Positions 19,401 to 23,998 are shown, counted from the first letter of the stretch. The stretch is 24,063 bases of DNA from JADKHR01 sp041917295 (GCA_041917295.1 JAYRXX010000062.1:1-24063), one strand, 5' to 3'. Program-made: numbers and translations. Notes: generated by a model from the letters alone, not told the origin.

Positions 19401-22400
19401 TTAATCGGGTGGGGCTTGAGATAAAAGATGAAAAGGATTGGGGTCGTGCGGAGGCATTCGAGATTCGCGAAGTATTAATACAGCCAGACGCCCAAGGACG
19501 ATATCAGGCCGAGGTCTGGCATGAAGGGCAACGGTTAGGACTGCTTAAAACCAAGCAATCGGCAACGACCCTCGCTGTGTTGGACCACAACGGGAAGAGC
19601 CGAGCGATTTCGTTGGTTCCGGGCGAATCGATCGATTCAACCTTAAGCGTGAACGTGAGCGCGTGGGACGCACTCAAAACTGTGGGTGAAGGGTATTTAG
19701 ACAAGATGAGAGGCCAGTTGGGTCGATTCTCGGCATTAAGCGCTGGCCTAATGGAATCGGTGAACACGAAATCGCTTGGTGTGAGGATTATGGTGTTTGG
19801 GCTCCTGGGGGCAACGCCAGTGGGTTCCTTTGTCAGTCCAGCGGCAGGTTTAACTGGAAGTGTCGGCACGGCTTTTGGAAAAGAGAGGATTGGCCAATGG
19901 GCAACTCAAATGGATCAAACCATTACGCGGGGACATTATAAGATCACAGCGCATTCGTCGCTCCTGTCGAACAAGGATGGATTAAAACCGTTGCAACAGG
20001 CCAGCGTGGCTTTTGTCGGCGGGGTCGTGGCGCCTTTGGGAGCGATGACTGACTTTATGGGGGTTCATTCCTTAAAATATTACGACGAAATGAAAGCCCA
20101 GGGTAGAGCGATGGAGGCTGTGACGGATGACTTAAAGATTGGAGGGAAAAATGCCTTGATCGGAGGACTCGTCGGCGGAGCGGTTTCTTATTTTGGAAAG
20201 CCGGCGTTGATTCTGGTTGGTGTTGGGTTTGGAACTGTGACGGCGATACATAGCCCGGCTTCCAGCTGGCAAGGGAAAGTCGGGGAGGGGCTCGGAGCGA
20301 GTTCGTTATTGTTTATGAGCGCGGCGACAATGAAGAGAAATCCAATGGCGGGCCGACCGAAACTGGCTCGGTTGAGGGTGGCTCTGAAGTCGGGTGTTAT
20401 TTCCTCTGTCGATAACCTGGTGGGGGGAGTTGGCCTGGTTGAACACATGCGAATGTCGATTGTGAGCGGAGACCGCTCGGCGCAGTTGGGGGTAGCGGGA
20501 AAGAAGAATTTGAAGGTGCTGGGGCATTTAGAGGGTGTGGTGCAAGTTGAAATCAACAACGACGGCGGCGCTCTTCCGAGTTTGGCGGAGTTAAAGGACC
20601 TGACACAGCGAGCGCACGATCAAAAACTGATGGTGGAAGTGACGTTTGGTAACCGACAGAGCATGCGGGCGTTTAAGAAGAATCCGGAGCTTATGAGCTT
20701 GGTGGGACCGGAGGGGTTGAACAACTTGAAGGTGATTGGAAAATATGAAGTGAAGTTGTCCGAACGGCACAGAGAACGGCTTCTGGAACAGAAAGACTAC
20801 CAGGTGGCATTAAAGGGAAAGAAAGAGGCGGCGGTGTTGGCTGTGGACAAGTTGTTTGTGGCCAATGAAGCTGAAATTAATGTCTGGACAGACCGGAACA
20901 AGGCGGTTAAGGAGGCGATGGTCAAGTTAAAGGAAAGTTTCACTAAAGGGGAGGTGAGCGCCGATGAACTTGTTGGGGAAATTAAAGAGCATGTTCCGGG
21001 GTGGGAACCGGGGAAAGAACTTATGGGAAAGCTCCGAAGGGCGCAAGCGGATATCCGGGGAGTTGAAGGGAGTGGAGAAGGACTTGCGCAAGGCGCTGGA
21101 GATGCGGCGGGAAGAGTCGGCTTTTTACAAAGACTTTCAAACAGATTTAAAGAGCTGGTCCAAGGAAATCGACGAAAAGTTCGACAAGCTGGTGGAGCAG
21201 GACAAGAGGATGGCGGAATTTCAGGAGCAATTGAGAGAGGACTTGCGGCAGAGCGACTCGCGAATCGAGCAGAGCAACTCGCGAATCGAGCAGTGGGATT
21301 TGTTGAGGATAAGATATCGATCTTACGAACAGAAAATGAAAGACTTGTCAATCGGCGATCCGGATTACAAGACGAAATCCGAGTTGCTGGCGATCGAGCT
21401 GGATTCTATCAAAAGCGAGCTGACAAGGTTGGAAAACGAATCGAAGGGCTCCTCCAAGACCTGAATTCGGTTGAGGAGCGAATCGTCAATTGGGATTCGC
21501 GTGTATTCCAAAACGAAGTCGGTCCGTCCTTGCGGCTAACACCGGAATGGAAAACAGGGGCAAGGCTGTCCCTGGGGGCTCTCTTGTCGGATTGGAGAGA
21601 GGACGTGAGCGGCGGGCTGGACCCGGCCTACGCGCCGTATCCGTTTAATTTCAATAACCCACCCCGGATGGGAAACATTTTTGATTCGATTGTGGAAAGC
21701 CGAGCGCCCCCGGAACTGATCGGAGAACTTTTGAACGTGTTGGGGGAAGGGGATGGGCGAGTTCGATTGGTATCGGTTCGTAGTTCCGCTGAAATGGCGG
21801 AGGGGTTTGTTAAGACGGCCACTGTGGAACGGCCGAGCGGTGTGGTTGGAGAACGGCTGACGAAAGACGCCCGTCACGGACAGGCCGTTTATTTGACTCA
21901 GCGTGTTGGGACGGGGATAAAAGAGTTGGAATTTCATCAGAGGGTGGGAACGCACTACAATGAGTATGACGTGGACTTTAATAAAGCGCGGGTTCTGGAT
22001 TTAACGGACCCGAGAGTGGTTGGACGGTTTAAACCGGAATACGGGGATGATTACAAGTTAACGGCAAAGTCGGCCCAGCAAGCGCGGATGGCGGGGTACG
22101 ATGTGGTGATGTACGAAAGCAAACGGGATTCTGGCGCGCTGAATTTTGCCGTGATCGAACGGCACAACGATCTGTTAAAGGTGGACCCAACCGTCCACTC
22201 TGTTGATCCAGCGGACCGAACCCCGACAACGGCGGTTTCCCATCCCAATGTCCCCACGCCCTCCACGGTGCACCCCCACCCCACCCCCCCACTCCAATTA
22301 GAACCACCCACCCGTGCAGGTCCTCAGGCGTTGAAAAACCAGAATAATTTGGATATCCCATCTGGCCGAGTGGCACTTCCTGCGTCTGTTAGCGGGTCTG

Positions 22401-22864
22401 GAATAAAATTGGAGTCCGGTTATTCTCCCGCGGATTACGTCGTGAGTTTTGGTGGTTCTCGACTTTTGAAACATATGGATAAATCTTCAGCTTTGCTGGG
22501 CCCAAAAGGTGGTGTGGTTTGGGTAATGCCGTTAGAGGACGCCTCGCGGTTAATGCGTCGCTCTGATGTTGTAACTCAAACTGGGCATGCACCGAGTGTG
22601 TTGCGGTCATATTTGGAGGGAAGTGAGGTTTATGGTGTGGCTGTGCCGTCTAACAAGGTTAGAATCCGGATGCCTACAAAGGAAGATTCTGGCGGTTATA
22701 GACATTGGCGATCAGGGGGACACACAGGGGTTGAGCATAATGGGAACTGGCGACAAAACATGACCCAGGAGCGGGTTATTGAGGGTGGAAATCAGATCCC
22801 TTCTGGATCCATACTTTTTAAATTTAATTCTGACGGAACATGGACGGAGATAAGGAGATTCTGA
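7445..22864 (+). CDS. Giant secreted YD-like repeat protein with RES domain and C-terminal toxin-like domain
   Basis: This 5139-codon gene starts with a signal peptide (residues 1 to about 45; basic n-region, hydrophobic VAGVFLLTTLFG, likely cut near GWGQ). Then follow: a helical head; YD-like repeat array 1 (residues ~191-1337); a helical block with a few repeats and coiled coil (~1340-1960); array 2 (~2090-3196); hydrophobic Gly/Ala-rich segments (~3200-3460); beta-rich domains (~3600-4080); a second glycine-rich hydrophobic region (~4110-4310); a helical and coiled-coil part (~4440-4680); a RES-type domain (~4749-4912); a proline-rich hinge; and an unrecognised C-terminal domain (~4963-5139). 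The architecture fits a polymorphic-toxin or giant adhesin protein exported across the inner membrane, but no secretion partner is recognisable nearby and no Rhs core motif is seen. Residues ~4539-4664 appear to be translated out of frame. The coupled downstream gene may encode immunity. The overall role is inferred. Confidence 0.85.
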   Translation: MAIRLSRYFQSVSVRAPRFLWWSLRPTVAGVFLLTTLFGPGSGWGQTRGGPLNGRGNQDEFATDSNDSAYFSPDRLRARISELDTMVSNQNSRFARMQGRSLKAGAEDLGPRVLQMALEKFQMAAQMNADVEMKRAQFSQKLASAGGFQYSTFADGKRMWFKAGKVHRIENERITDASGQVHIQDTTDMVYDDRGNLLSSKTETRDPDGLITVKRWEGTYSQIEGKDKLVGFKETTWDPLGNESHLERSALVWGGADDKNLLSYDETSIDSYGQKITRKTTDCSYDDKGNLLSFKETTQADGITSTRHWGGAVYEKFLKDGKDDWRLCSYTETSWDPAGRESKREWGRATFDEAGALKSYSEKTTRHDGRVENKTWGDAKYDRRGNLVSFREKVERPDGLVSMRVFNNGVYDVHGRRISYDEFTGDENGSGSTRHWRKGDYNSKGELLGYEEDVVGETGYSTRTAWRATAYEQGRLTGSQERITDDRDHITTKNWAGAYNPQGRLLSFEEETIDGQGNRNALARKEMGYDDVGRLTGYAEVSTDMFGGATKTTWAAEGFNKSDEVTSFRRTDTGIDGKTHTTHRDQIVYDARGRQVSYLDNLSVHGDGVPTLTATVSWQSRGYNRRGELVGFDQITTNARGETEAQGRDIFYDQRGRTERTNDTFTNSAGEIQTLGWQAKEFDEWDRATHYVQNAFVAGVAKEIDWRGTFNEKGLAISSQEVARDSFGLVVTSQLKDGVFDNRGRISDGTKTVMRSDSSGVVATTIMAGLRYDMDGQQIGGIETTVYSGSSPQGPVRLTSVRKIEGQENENGRAREIRKTTEMTGTIGGQSTHTKDTVTIVITGLNSRTESDLSEAFDSNGVELKSRANQSFKTNMVTDLSGRVLSYDERTTDSGAPDSSNIIHRENRYHGGGDLAGYTEESTDAHNVRTRTEVSRMATNAEGQTVQLKEVTTHPGLTVTTDETVKTALTYDYLGRATGSKESTLTTGPGLYSRSQSVNTTEYDAWGRVSRTTSEGDRNGLDFKTQTLNRLFDQKGRAIAYQTTSEGAAGVSRLAVSQGAFDSEGRLNRFHEEGFSNGGFSSARVTIEFDQKGRSFATTREGYDQQGDFTRREETTAYNNLGQAQAKKTVGWSASEGNTETVDKNLTYGITGEMESFDREKKSGSKSTLSHWQTLGRNERGLSLGYSETSSEFENGTLLHTSVSRHDATSYNSNGQETRSRTTTIKSHASGEVERTETAVSASYGKDGLQIESEEDQILSVTRGGETTTARSVRRRSDVDYYDADGDGHRRGLLKGYRDTVFDSSNPKEGTTTLTKKIAYGNNGVMLGGETTSAKVSRFSDALRRLADIFTGTNLAQAGGDLLAGLIRLIRSADNLLTEIQEWLSARIPGTDGKTVADRVGSWLTRFVQSDGEVGAFSEVRSLNYLQRALLAGAVYDDASGVRNSEIPLNLQPAAASLGVFDKGLTFSYSKDKTLDSLNRAEKWTEVTVSAASPDKPIETQVSVTYEGDSTRLASYHGRIVEGASPGAKVTHLYKYGYEYDALGRSTWSEATFEGDHLILSDPMTLGQSLGKATTTDVRSMDQPTWRGVLDSIYSGAVEVEGRVEFSFHDPVYDALGQIKDDLGIKETRGYQRTRLSDGALPPETLAAQRETLEASIDDVLAQEKEALEAERDFVDAEIGILDDSIERLNGFKSEEEDVLRPLQDARNIANRILTGEVNSIATGLGKAISDLNGISLKSSTLSTFRNYTSIKGNHKVPKNGEDVVQWRYVNSSGQVIEEKVKTTFKGDGLKWVVEKEEILSSKVLLSITVDDLESSLKQFKSLFPKSMVRNSSSSGYPNDKHRLKFVGKLDALVAQKEGLAALRKDLGIADNRVLDQAEIVGVLNSGIQQAQAVKQSKAAQRLTLKREIEQFDGRSLSVKTDRLNAGLLAIQKSGTELAKALSQQTLIRNGKTVRLTESEAYSLLETQNLNGESIEIKTDLRSTAQFAHFNVGESGTASIEISGAAKFNGQAVNLKDKTQADRIRSWLAENSSSQGPPSASGFSLVSDGRISLSLPVSQSQDTAGRLKSQSIKTIEMSRLDGRESTKTATVNTSQYSYDGRGNVTGYVRVTDDGHKKTTEKLVSAAYSAQGDQTGSVVHITDQAGGETETYTVESKAVDADANGHPTRWSRAQIRGDQVNITVDSGKSVVSRSGQVELSQADSIQTDLAAWKKAEGDFSLLQGNWSRTASWITAFGPMGEAVEGVRLTRENFKADLGPGGYHTRLESFKNEFDSSGKNIVKTTVTGSELGRSSVNGETALVSKFDQTVTTVLDGKFDVLGRALREKRVTTENGQTTTTEDIEDRQYGTHPRTHQNIVSSTGEMSTVLWEGVLNAAGQTVRFNRKTTRGSTVTEESSNENSRYEQGRLVYENTHTKETKSGLVTEWDSVEKTKEFDVFGRVSRAEVTTTRSTLLGRKVTTENRTYGYDAYGRLSSTDVIGTETVGGAVRQINTRQETLSFYADGRARKTRSISREGEVVTTRLTQGEIRYDKEGNVVESLEKVRQQGPHLDKTYTDGFTDARYDPQGRQIGVKQIRIDGSLKTERTVVNKKFNADNQAVEFDVTVSEMSLDSSLAHAKTYRESTTGATYDRFGNMQNYVKGDNADGIRKTRTPVAGFDQYDNQGRMLQSMVEVKDDLGKIHYELVFGVGFNSDGLQSSSVTVNFTTRQGSPSSEAVEALQRMYARGELSSESLNRDDGAQLGADLSPFVKARTEIQNVRDIYPWRGRVTSSVTKSVLVGGITNIEISTQPRLEYDRQGRVINAPGVSVSLAWDDNGVLIKHNATTMPENRTLMFDSLNRAVLTRKTTTSSAQTTTTTSILTYQPNGRLATQTDHISERGAINKTHSQLTTFTYDSWGRVTDQLTKSYHDSTSPDKVAYFRKIVSNFDPKGNALKYVTESWDNTSVDKERKEYSGARYDNAGNLIFVNRVKTFKEAPGGLRTLVSLDQHVVNTYTKKGELVKTEYTRYWGEELAKFADGGKYQTSNGGGGVDGLDEGWTSGNAKVSTRYEYDPSTGHMSAMHVTANGTGKHSNGEIQALGIQLTYSQTDIKYNNAGQVTGYHQVVKQIEHYCYYKQSQKGLKRKVKTVWTTGMLTTESDVQVLEYDSYGRQIHTVTTSQQNDPSQTWTRTESKIKSFDDHGGVKDVTRTTDSRLTLVKKKGSWFKTFLALHVMLIDPVAGMAMLASTSLGGQKIYSHNVVDQTMAYDQDGQVDKDKTKTSTLEENSYMQGKNFGDKVMMACDIMVAVAAVVAAIILAIIPGTQLLAAACIAAAVGLYRTMRQGVSTHDLGLFGKQSDRDEAKQNRVAFYSNVASTVTSVMGGGWVGGLVNAGFQMGIAQAGGADSKTTMLVGVLAFAGGCLSSGGGGLTTYIANAISTIGATVGTQKQQTTYSVISGLAAGGISGAVTAYLGALYSKSNSGTGLNERERARRQMVVAQTVSLGGSLISSFSNGFEDGNKSISGVKKTEVLLQGLRNVLSPISGLYNEVKKLFQGNSPIGDRGFGESLINGLTGLGGAIQTVFDSALDLLASPKMLALSIKARTNKNTPALTSKSANEPVSLSVPVGARYDIVRMGNGPIEISGQTYTKGMFVFDGQTWNLEGEGQVLADDFDGFGMKNGQKIPVNVMTTEAGLTPLGIGWNDLEGKELITSKRVEIIGVGTLYAGGVRVEGGAPRFSVGSICQRIGSKYPVFIMEQEGKVLEQPVRMNGDRFTLEINRFKLGTGQTVNIENNDLGGEIKEGRVVFNRREGQVKIILNSETDQVPHSFLSGNSPQVDKENKVFPSPLGRGQGEGVERLLKTVKFHARGEALAKWTEIGLELTGYLDGDLMVDMARPSVPQARNVNAQLGNHEGRVLVAGDYTVESTKGSMAHLLGRVALTEQGVMPYSDGTQFKTAEKAVLWKNGVGYNSGQSEEKFIVVGGEVGPIPPGALAYLGDGRIRMGVEPMVVNRVGLEIKDEKDWGRAEAFEIREVLIQPDAQGRYQAEVWHEGQRLGLLKTKQSATTLAVLDHNGKSRAISLVPGESIDSTLSVNVSAWDALKTVGEGYLDKMRGQLGRFSALSAGLMESVNTKSLGVRIMVFGLLGATPVGSFVSPAAGLTGSVGTAFGKERIGQWATQMDQTITRGHYKITAHSSLLSNKDGLKPLQQASVAFVGGVVAPLGAMTDFMGVHSLKYYDEMKAQGRAMEAVTDDLKIGGKNALIGGLVGGAVSYFGKPALILVGVGFGTVTAIHSPASSWQGKVGEGLGASSLLFMSAATMKRNPMAGRPKLARLRVALKSGVISSVDNLVGGVGLVEHMRMSIVSGDRSAQLGVAGKKNLKVLGHLEGVVQVEINNDGGALPSLAELKDLTQRAHDQKLMVEVTFGNRQSMRAFKKNPELMSLVGPEGLNNLKVIGKYEVKLSERHRERLLEQKDYQVALKGKKEAAVLAVDKLFVANEAEINVWTDRNKAVKEAMVKLKESFTKGEVSADELVGEIKEHVPGWEPGKELMGKLRRAQADIRGVEGSGEGLAQGAGDAAGRVGFLQRLSNRFKELVQGNRRKVRQAGGAGQEDGGISGAIERGLAAERLANRAEQLANRAVGFVEDKISILRTENERLVNRRSGLQDEIRVAGDRAGFYQKRADKVGKRIEGLLQDLNSVEERIVNWDSRVFQNEVGPSLRLTPEWKTGARLSLGALLSDWREDVSGGLDPAYAPYPFNFNNPPRMGNIFDSIVESRAPPELIGELLNVLGEGDGRVRLVSVRSSAEMAEGFVKTATVERPSGVVGERLTKDARHGQAVYLTQRVGTGIKELEFHQRVGTHYNEYDVDFNKARVLDLTDPRVVGRFKPEYGDDYKLTAKSAQQARMAGYDVVMYESKRDSGALNFAVIERHNDLLKVDPTVHSVDPADRTPTTAVSHPNVPTPSTVHPHPTPPLQLEPPTRAGPQALKNQNNLDIPSGRVALPASVSGSGIKLESGYSPADYVVSFGGSRLLKHMDKSSALLGPKGGVVWVMPLEDASRLMRRSDVVTQTGHAPSVLRSYLEGSEVYGVAVPSNKVRIRMPTKEDSGGYRHWRSGGHTGVEHNGNWRQNMTQERVIEGGNQIPSGSILFKFNSDGTWTEIRRF
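8015..11455 (+). repeat. YD-like protein repeat array 1 (~30-residue period)
   Basis: Successive units open with Y/F-D/N-x-x-G-R/N/E-L followed by S/G-Y/F-x-E, then a Thr-rich strand and often a Trp and Gly before the next Tyr. Examples of unit starts are YDDKGNLLSFKE, YDRRGNLVSFRE, YDVHGRRISYDE, YNSKGELLGYEE, YNPQGRLLSFEE and YDDVGRLTGYAE. Unit spacing is 28-34 residues, mostly 30, longer than the 20-21 of classical YD repeats. Array length divided by period gives nearly 40 units; I did not count each one. The repeats diverge at the DNA level, so they are old. They should form a beta-strand stalk or shell. Confidence 0.8.
12364..13290 (+). other. Coiled-coil/helical block between the two repeat arrays
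   Basis: The translation becomes Glu/Lys/Ala/Leu-rich with heptad-like spacing, for example LAAQRETLEASIDDVLAQEK, ALEAERDFVDAEIGILDDSI and LKREIEQFDG. This contrasts with the Thr/Gly/Tyr-rich repeats on each side. A small beta-like insert (QWRYVNSSGQVIEEKVKTTF) sits in the middle, near 12740-12800. It probably forms a rod or hinge between the two repeat domains; its function is inferred. Confidence 0.6.
13729..17020 (+). repeat. YD-like protein repeat array 2 (~30-residue period)
   Basis: The same pattern resumes: YSYDGRGNVTGYVR, KFDVLGRALREKR, YDAYGRLSSTDV, YDPQGRQIGVKQ, FDQYDNQGRMLQSM, YDSWGRVTDQL, YDNAGNLIFVN and YDSYGRQIHTV. Thr-rich linking strands and conserved Gly are kept, but units are more irregular than in array 1. 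Several units are longer and carry Lys/Asp-rich inserts. The array stops at about 17020, where Lys-rich and then hydrophobic sequence begins. Dividing length by period gives somewhat over 30 units. Confidence 0.75.
17040..17815 (+). other. Hydrophobic Gly/Ala-rich segments after the repeats (possible membrane or translocation region)
   Basis: Long apolar stretches appear here inside an otherwise very hydrophilic protein: FLALHVMLIDPVAGMAMLAS, IMVAVAAVVAAIILAIIPG followed by LLAAACIAAAVGL, then MLVGVLAFAGGCLSSGGG and SGLAAGGISGAVTAYLGALY. Such segments before the toxin tip are common in polymorphic toxins, where they are thought to help membrane passage. That role here is inference. A comparable glycine-rich apolar region recurs at about 19780-20300. 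Confidence 0.55.
18905..18936. repeat. REP-like palindromic element inside the giant gene
   Basis: CCCTCTCC (18905-18912) pairs with GGAGAGGG (18918-18925) around a short loop, followed by CAGGGTGAGGG. This is the widely scattered bacterial palindrome whose translation gives SPLGRGQGEG. It is read in frame here, between a Lys/Asn-rich stretch and a beta-rich domain, and looks like an insertion into a linker. Recognition rests on memory of the element's typical sequence. Only one copy is in the window. Confidence 0.6.
21057..21436 (+). other. Segment of the giant gene read in the wrong frame (compensating +1/-1 shifts)
   Basis: Between a G4 run (21057-21060) and an A4 run (21433-21436) the frame with coding character is not that of the giant gene but the one with codons at 21060, 21063 and so on. 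Its codons end almost always in G or C (GAG TTG AAG GGA GTG GAG AAG). It encodes a hydrophilic coiled coil (LKGVEKDLRKALEMRREE, WSKEIDEKFDKLVEQDKRM, AIELDSIKSELTRLE). The giant frame here gives low-complexity Gly/Ala/Arg sequence such as GSGEGLAQGAGDAAG. Removing one G and adding one A joins QADIR to ELKGVEK and RLE to KRIEGLLQDL smoothly. The alternative frame meets a stop at 21462-21464. Confidence 0.8.
21252..21293 (+). repeat. Two tandem 21-base units (one coiled-coil heptad each)
   Basis: Units 21252-21272 and 21273-21293 differ at a single base. In the frame with coding character they encode SDSRIEQ then SNSRIEQ, two heptads. The unit length equals one coiled-coil heptad, which suits duplication by slippage. 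Confidence 0.75.
21690..22180 (+). other. RES-type domain (ADP-ribosyltransferase fold, putative NAD-degrading toxin module)
   Basis: The translation has the landmarks of the RES family: an early Arg (residue 4779, VRSS), a Tyr in the first core strand (QAVYLTQ, Tyr4816), a Glu shortly after (IKELEFHQRV, Glu4827 or Glu4829), the diagnostic VLDLTDPRV, and the closing YKLTAKSAQQARMAGYDVVM then YESKRDSGALNFAVIE with Ser4892. In characterised RES toxins Arg, Tyr, Glu and Ser residues of this kind form the NAD+ site. No Xre-type antitoxin gene is next to it. It could be an active effector, or an older toxin tip left behind when another was added. The assignment is from motif reading only. Confidence 0.7.
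22185..22330 (+). other. Proline-rich hinge between the two C-terminal domains
   Basis: The sequence turns C-rich and encodes PTTAVSHPNVPTPSTVHPHP followed by TPPLQLEPPTRAG, an extended Pro/Thr/His linker. It separates the RES-type domain from the final domain, and base composition drops in G+C just after it. Confidence 0.75.
22331..22861 (+). other. Unrecognised C-terminal domain of the giant protein (candidate toxin)
   Basis: About 175 residues after the proline hinge form a compact mixed alpha/beta-looking domain: SGYSPADYVVSFGG, GGVVWVMPLEDASRLMRRSD, SEVYGVAVPSNKVRIRMP, GYRHWRSGGHTGVEHNG and SGSILFKFNSDGTWTEIRRF at the very end. Its position at the tip, the linker before it, its A/T-richer base use and the coupled small gene behind it all fit a polymorphic-toxin tip. 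I do not recognise the family and assign no activity; His/Arg/Glu-rich motifs could belong to a nuclease or a transferase. Confidence 0.55.
22852..22857 (+). promoter_or_regulatory. Shine-Dalgarno for the small zinc-ribbon gene
   Basis: AAGGAG lies 6 bases before ATG 22864, within the last codons of the giant gene. It is a near-perfect ribosome site, and it selects ATG 22864 over the in-frame upstream ATG at 22840. Confidence 0.85.
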
Positions 22865-23061
22865 TGTGCGATAAGTGTGCACGTTTTCCTGCACCAACAA
22901 GTAATTTTCCAGAGTTAGGGGATTCTAGCGAGAGGCAGGCAACACTTTACCGTTGTAATTCCTGTGGGACTTTTCTTGAGGTGGCAACATTGGGAAAAAA
23001 AGTTAAGACTTTGACTGTAAAAGAGGTTAAGACCTTCTACCCCGATTTGAAAGTAGTTTGA
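22864..23061 (+). CDS. Small zinc-ribbon protein, candidate immunity protein
   Basis: This 65-residue protein has two CxxC knuckles: MCDKC (Cys2, Cys5) and YRCNSCG (Cys31, Cys34), a classical zinc-ribbon layout. A Lys-rich C-terminal half follows, ending in LTVKEVKTFYPDLKVV. Its ATG shares the A of the giant gene's TGA stop (TGATG), and a strong ribosome site sits just upstream, so the two are almost certainly co-translated. Base use is visibly A/T-richer than in the efflux genes. Tiny cytosolic proteins directly behind a toxin tip are typically the cognate immunity factor, which is the favoured reading. A transcription-related zinc-ribbon protein is the alternative. No signal peptide is present, in line with a cytosolic site. 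Confidence 0.8.
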   Translation: MCDKCARFPAPTSNFPELGDSSERQATLYRCNSCGTFLEVATLGKKVKTLTVKEVKTFYPDLKVV

Positions 23062-23119
23062 GCGCCTGAAAGTAATGCTTCTAAAGTCCTAAGCAAGACC
23101 GCCTGACTGCCCCCCGTTT

Positions 23120-23992
23120 CTAGGCCGCCGGGGAACGACTAGTGATGTGGCTGTTGAAGTAGTTTAGCTCAAAAACGTTTGGCGGGATACCGCCATTTGT
23201 TGAATGCGGGTAAAGGGCGTTGTATTTGTCCTCGACCCAGGTTCCCAGTTCTTTGAAAAACACAAAGGGGCTCGTCCATTTGTGGCGCCAGACGAGTTCT
23301 TCTTTCATGGTGCGGTTGACTCGCTCGGTGTCGGCGTTTCCCTTGGGATTGTTGTAGCTGGTGAAGGCTTGGTGGATCCCCAGGTCAGAGCAAACCTCCA
23401 TAAACTTCCGTGAGGTGGGCTGACAACCATTGTCGCTCATGAGGTGAAGGTCTTGACCTCTGGCCCCGTCGGGGAATTGTCGGTTGACGGCGATATCCAT
23501 GGTCTTTAGCCAATGCTCTGTTTTGGAGCGGATATCGGCGTGGTAGCCCACAATCTTTTTGGAATACCAGTCGAGGATAATGACGATGTAGACCCATCCG
23601 AAGTTTTGGATGAGGACTTTGGCCATGTCGATGCCCCACCATTCGTTGGGGCGAGAGGCGCGGGGCTTTGGTTTCATGGGTGTCCGAACGGCTTTTAGGC
23701 GTAGGTTCGGCTTAACTTGAAGGCCTTGCCGGCGCATGATGCGCTCAATACGTTTTTTTTGTTAACGGGGACTTTTTTTGACACACCGAAGGAAGTTGGT
23801 GACCCTTCGTTACCCCCAGAAGGGGTGTTCGGATTTGATCTCTCGAACGGAAGCCAAGAGTTCTTGGTCTCGGAGGTCGACTTTAGGATAGATCATAGAA
23901 GGCCGAATTCGCTTTTTTTTAATTCGGGCTTCCTGAAAAAGTCCGTATTCTTTGAAACATCGACGATAAAATGAGAAAATAGCGGCAACCAA
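23120..23992 (-). pseudogene. IS3-family transposase OrfB-like (DDE integrase), disrupted
   Basis: Reading the - strand, the upstream part (FYRRCFKEYGLFQEARIKKK to SEHPFWG) is the HTH_21-like region. The downstream part is the integrase core with all three catalytic residues: Asp in WWGIDMAK, Asp in LMSDNG and Glu in NADTERVNRTMKEE. Between them two in-frame TAA codons break the gene. The first (23810-23812) replaces the Tyr expected in the family motif GYRR. The second (23762-23764) lies in a short stretch where CCCC and A8 runs (- strand) appear to carry a compensating frame change: the expected VNKKRIERIM is split between frames. The beginning is uncertain because homology fades near 23992 and a large palindrome lies just upstream. 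The protein is very unlikely to be functional as it stands. Confidence 0.8.
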
Positions 23993-23998
23993 CCCACA

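Noticed and set aside
20964..21464. A separate overlapping 166-codon gene starting at ATG 20964
   Set aside because: Its first ~32 codons (before 21060) lack the coding character of the rest, while the giant frame reads well there. The good part begins and ends exactly at homopolymer runs, so a frame change inside the giant gene explains it better than an independent gene.
22840..22863. ATG 22840 as start of the small zinc-ribbon gene
   Set aside because: The AAGGAG site lies downstream of it and is correctly spaced from ATG 22864; starting at 22864 also gives the tight stop-start overlap.
7445..22864. Classical Rhs element
   Set aside because: Repeat spacing is about 30 rather than 20-21 residues, the Rhs core/tip-cleavage motif was not found, and no VgrG or PAAR component is nearby.
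23095..23135. Rho-independent terminator after the small gene
   Set aside because: Only a weak CCCCG/CGGGG pairing can be drawn and no T run follows; the C-run is better explained as the end of the insertion sequence.
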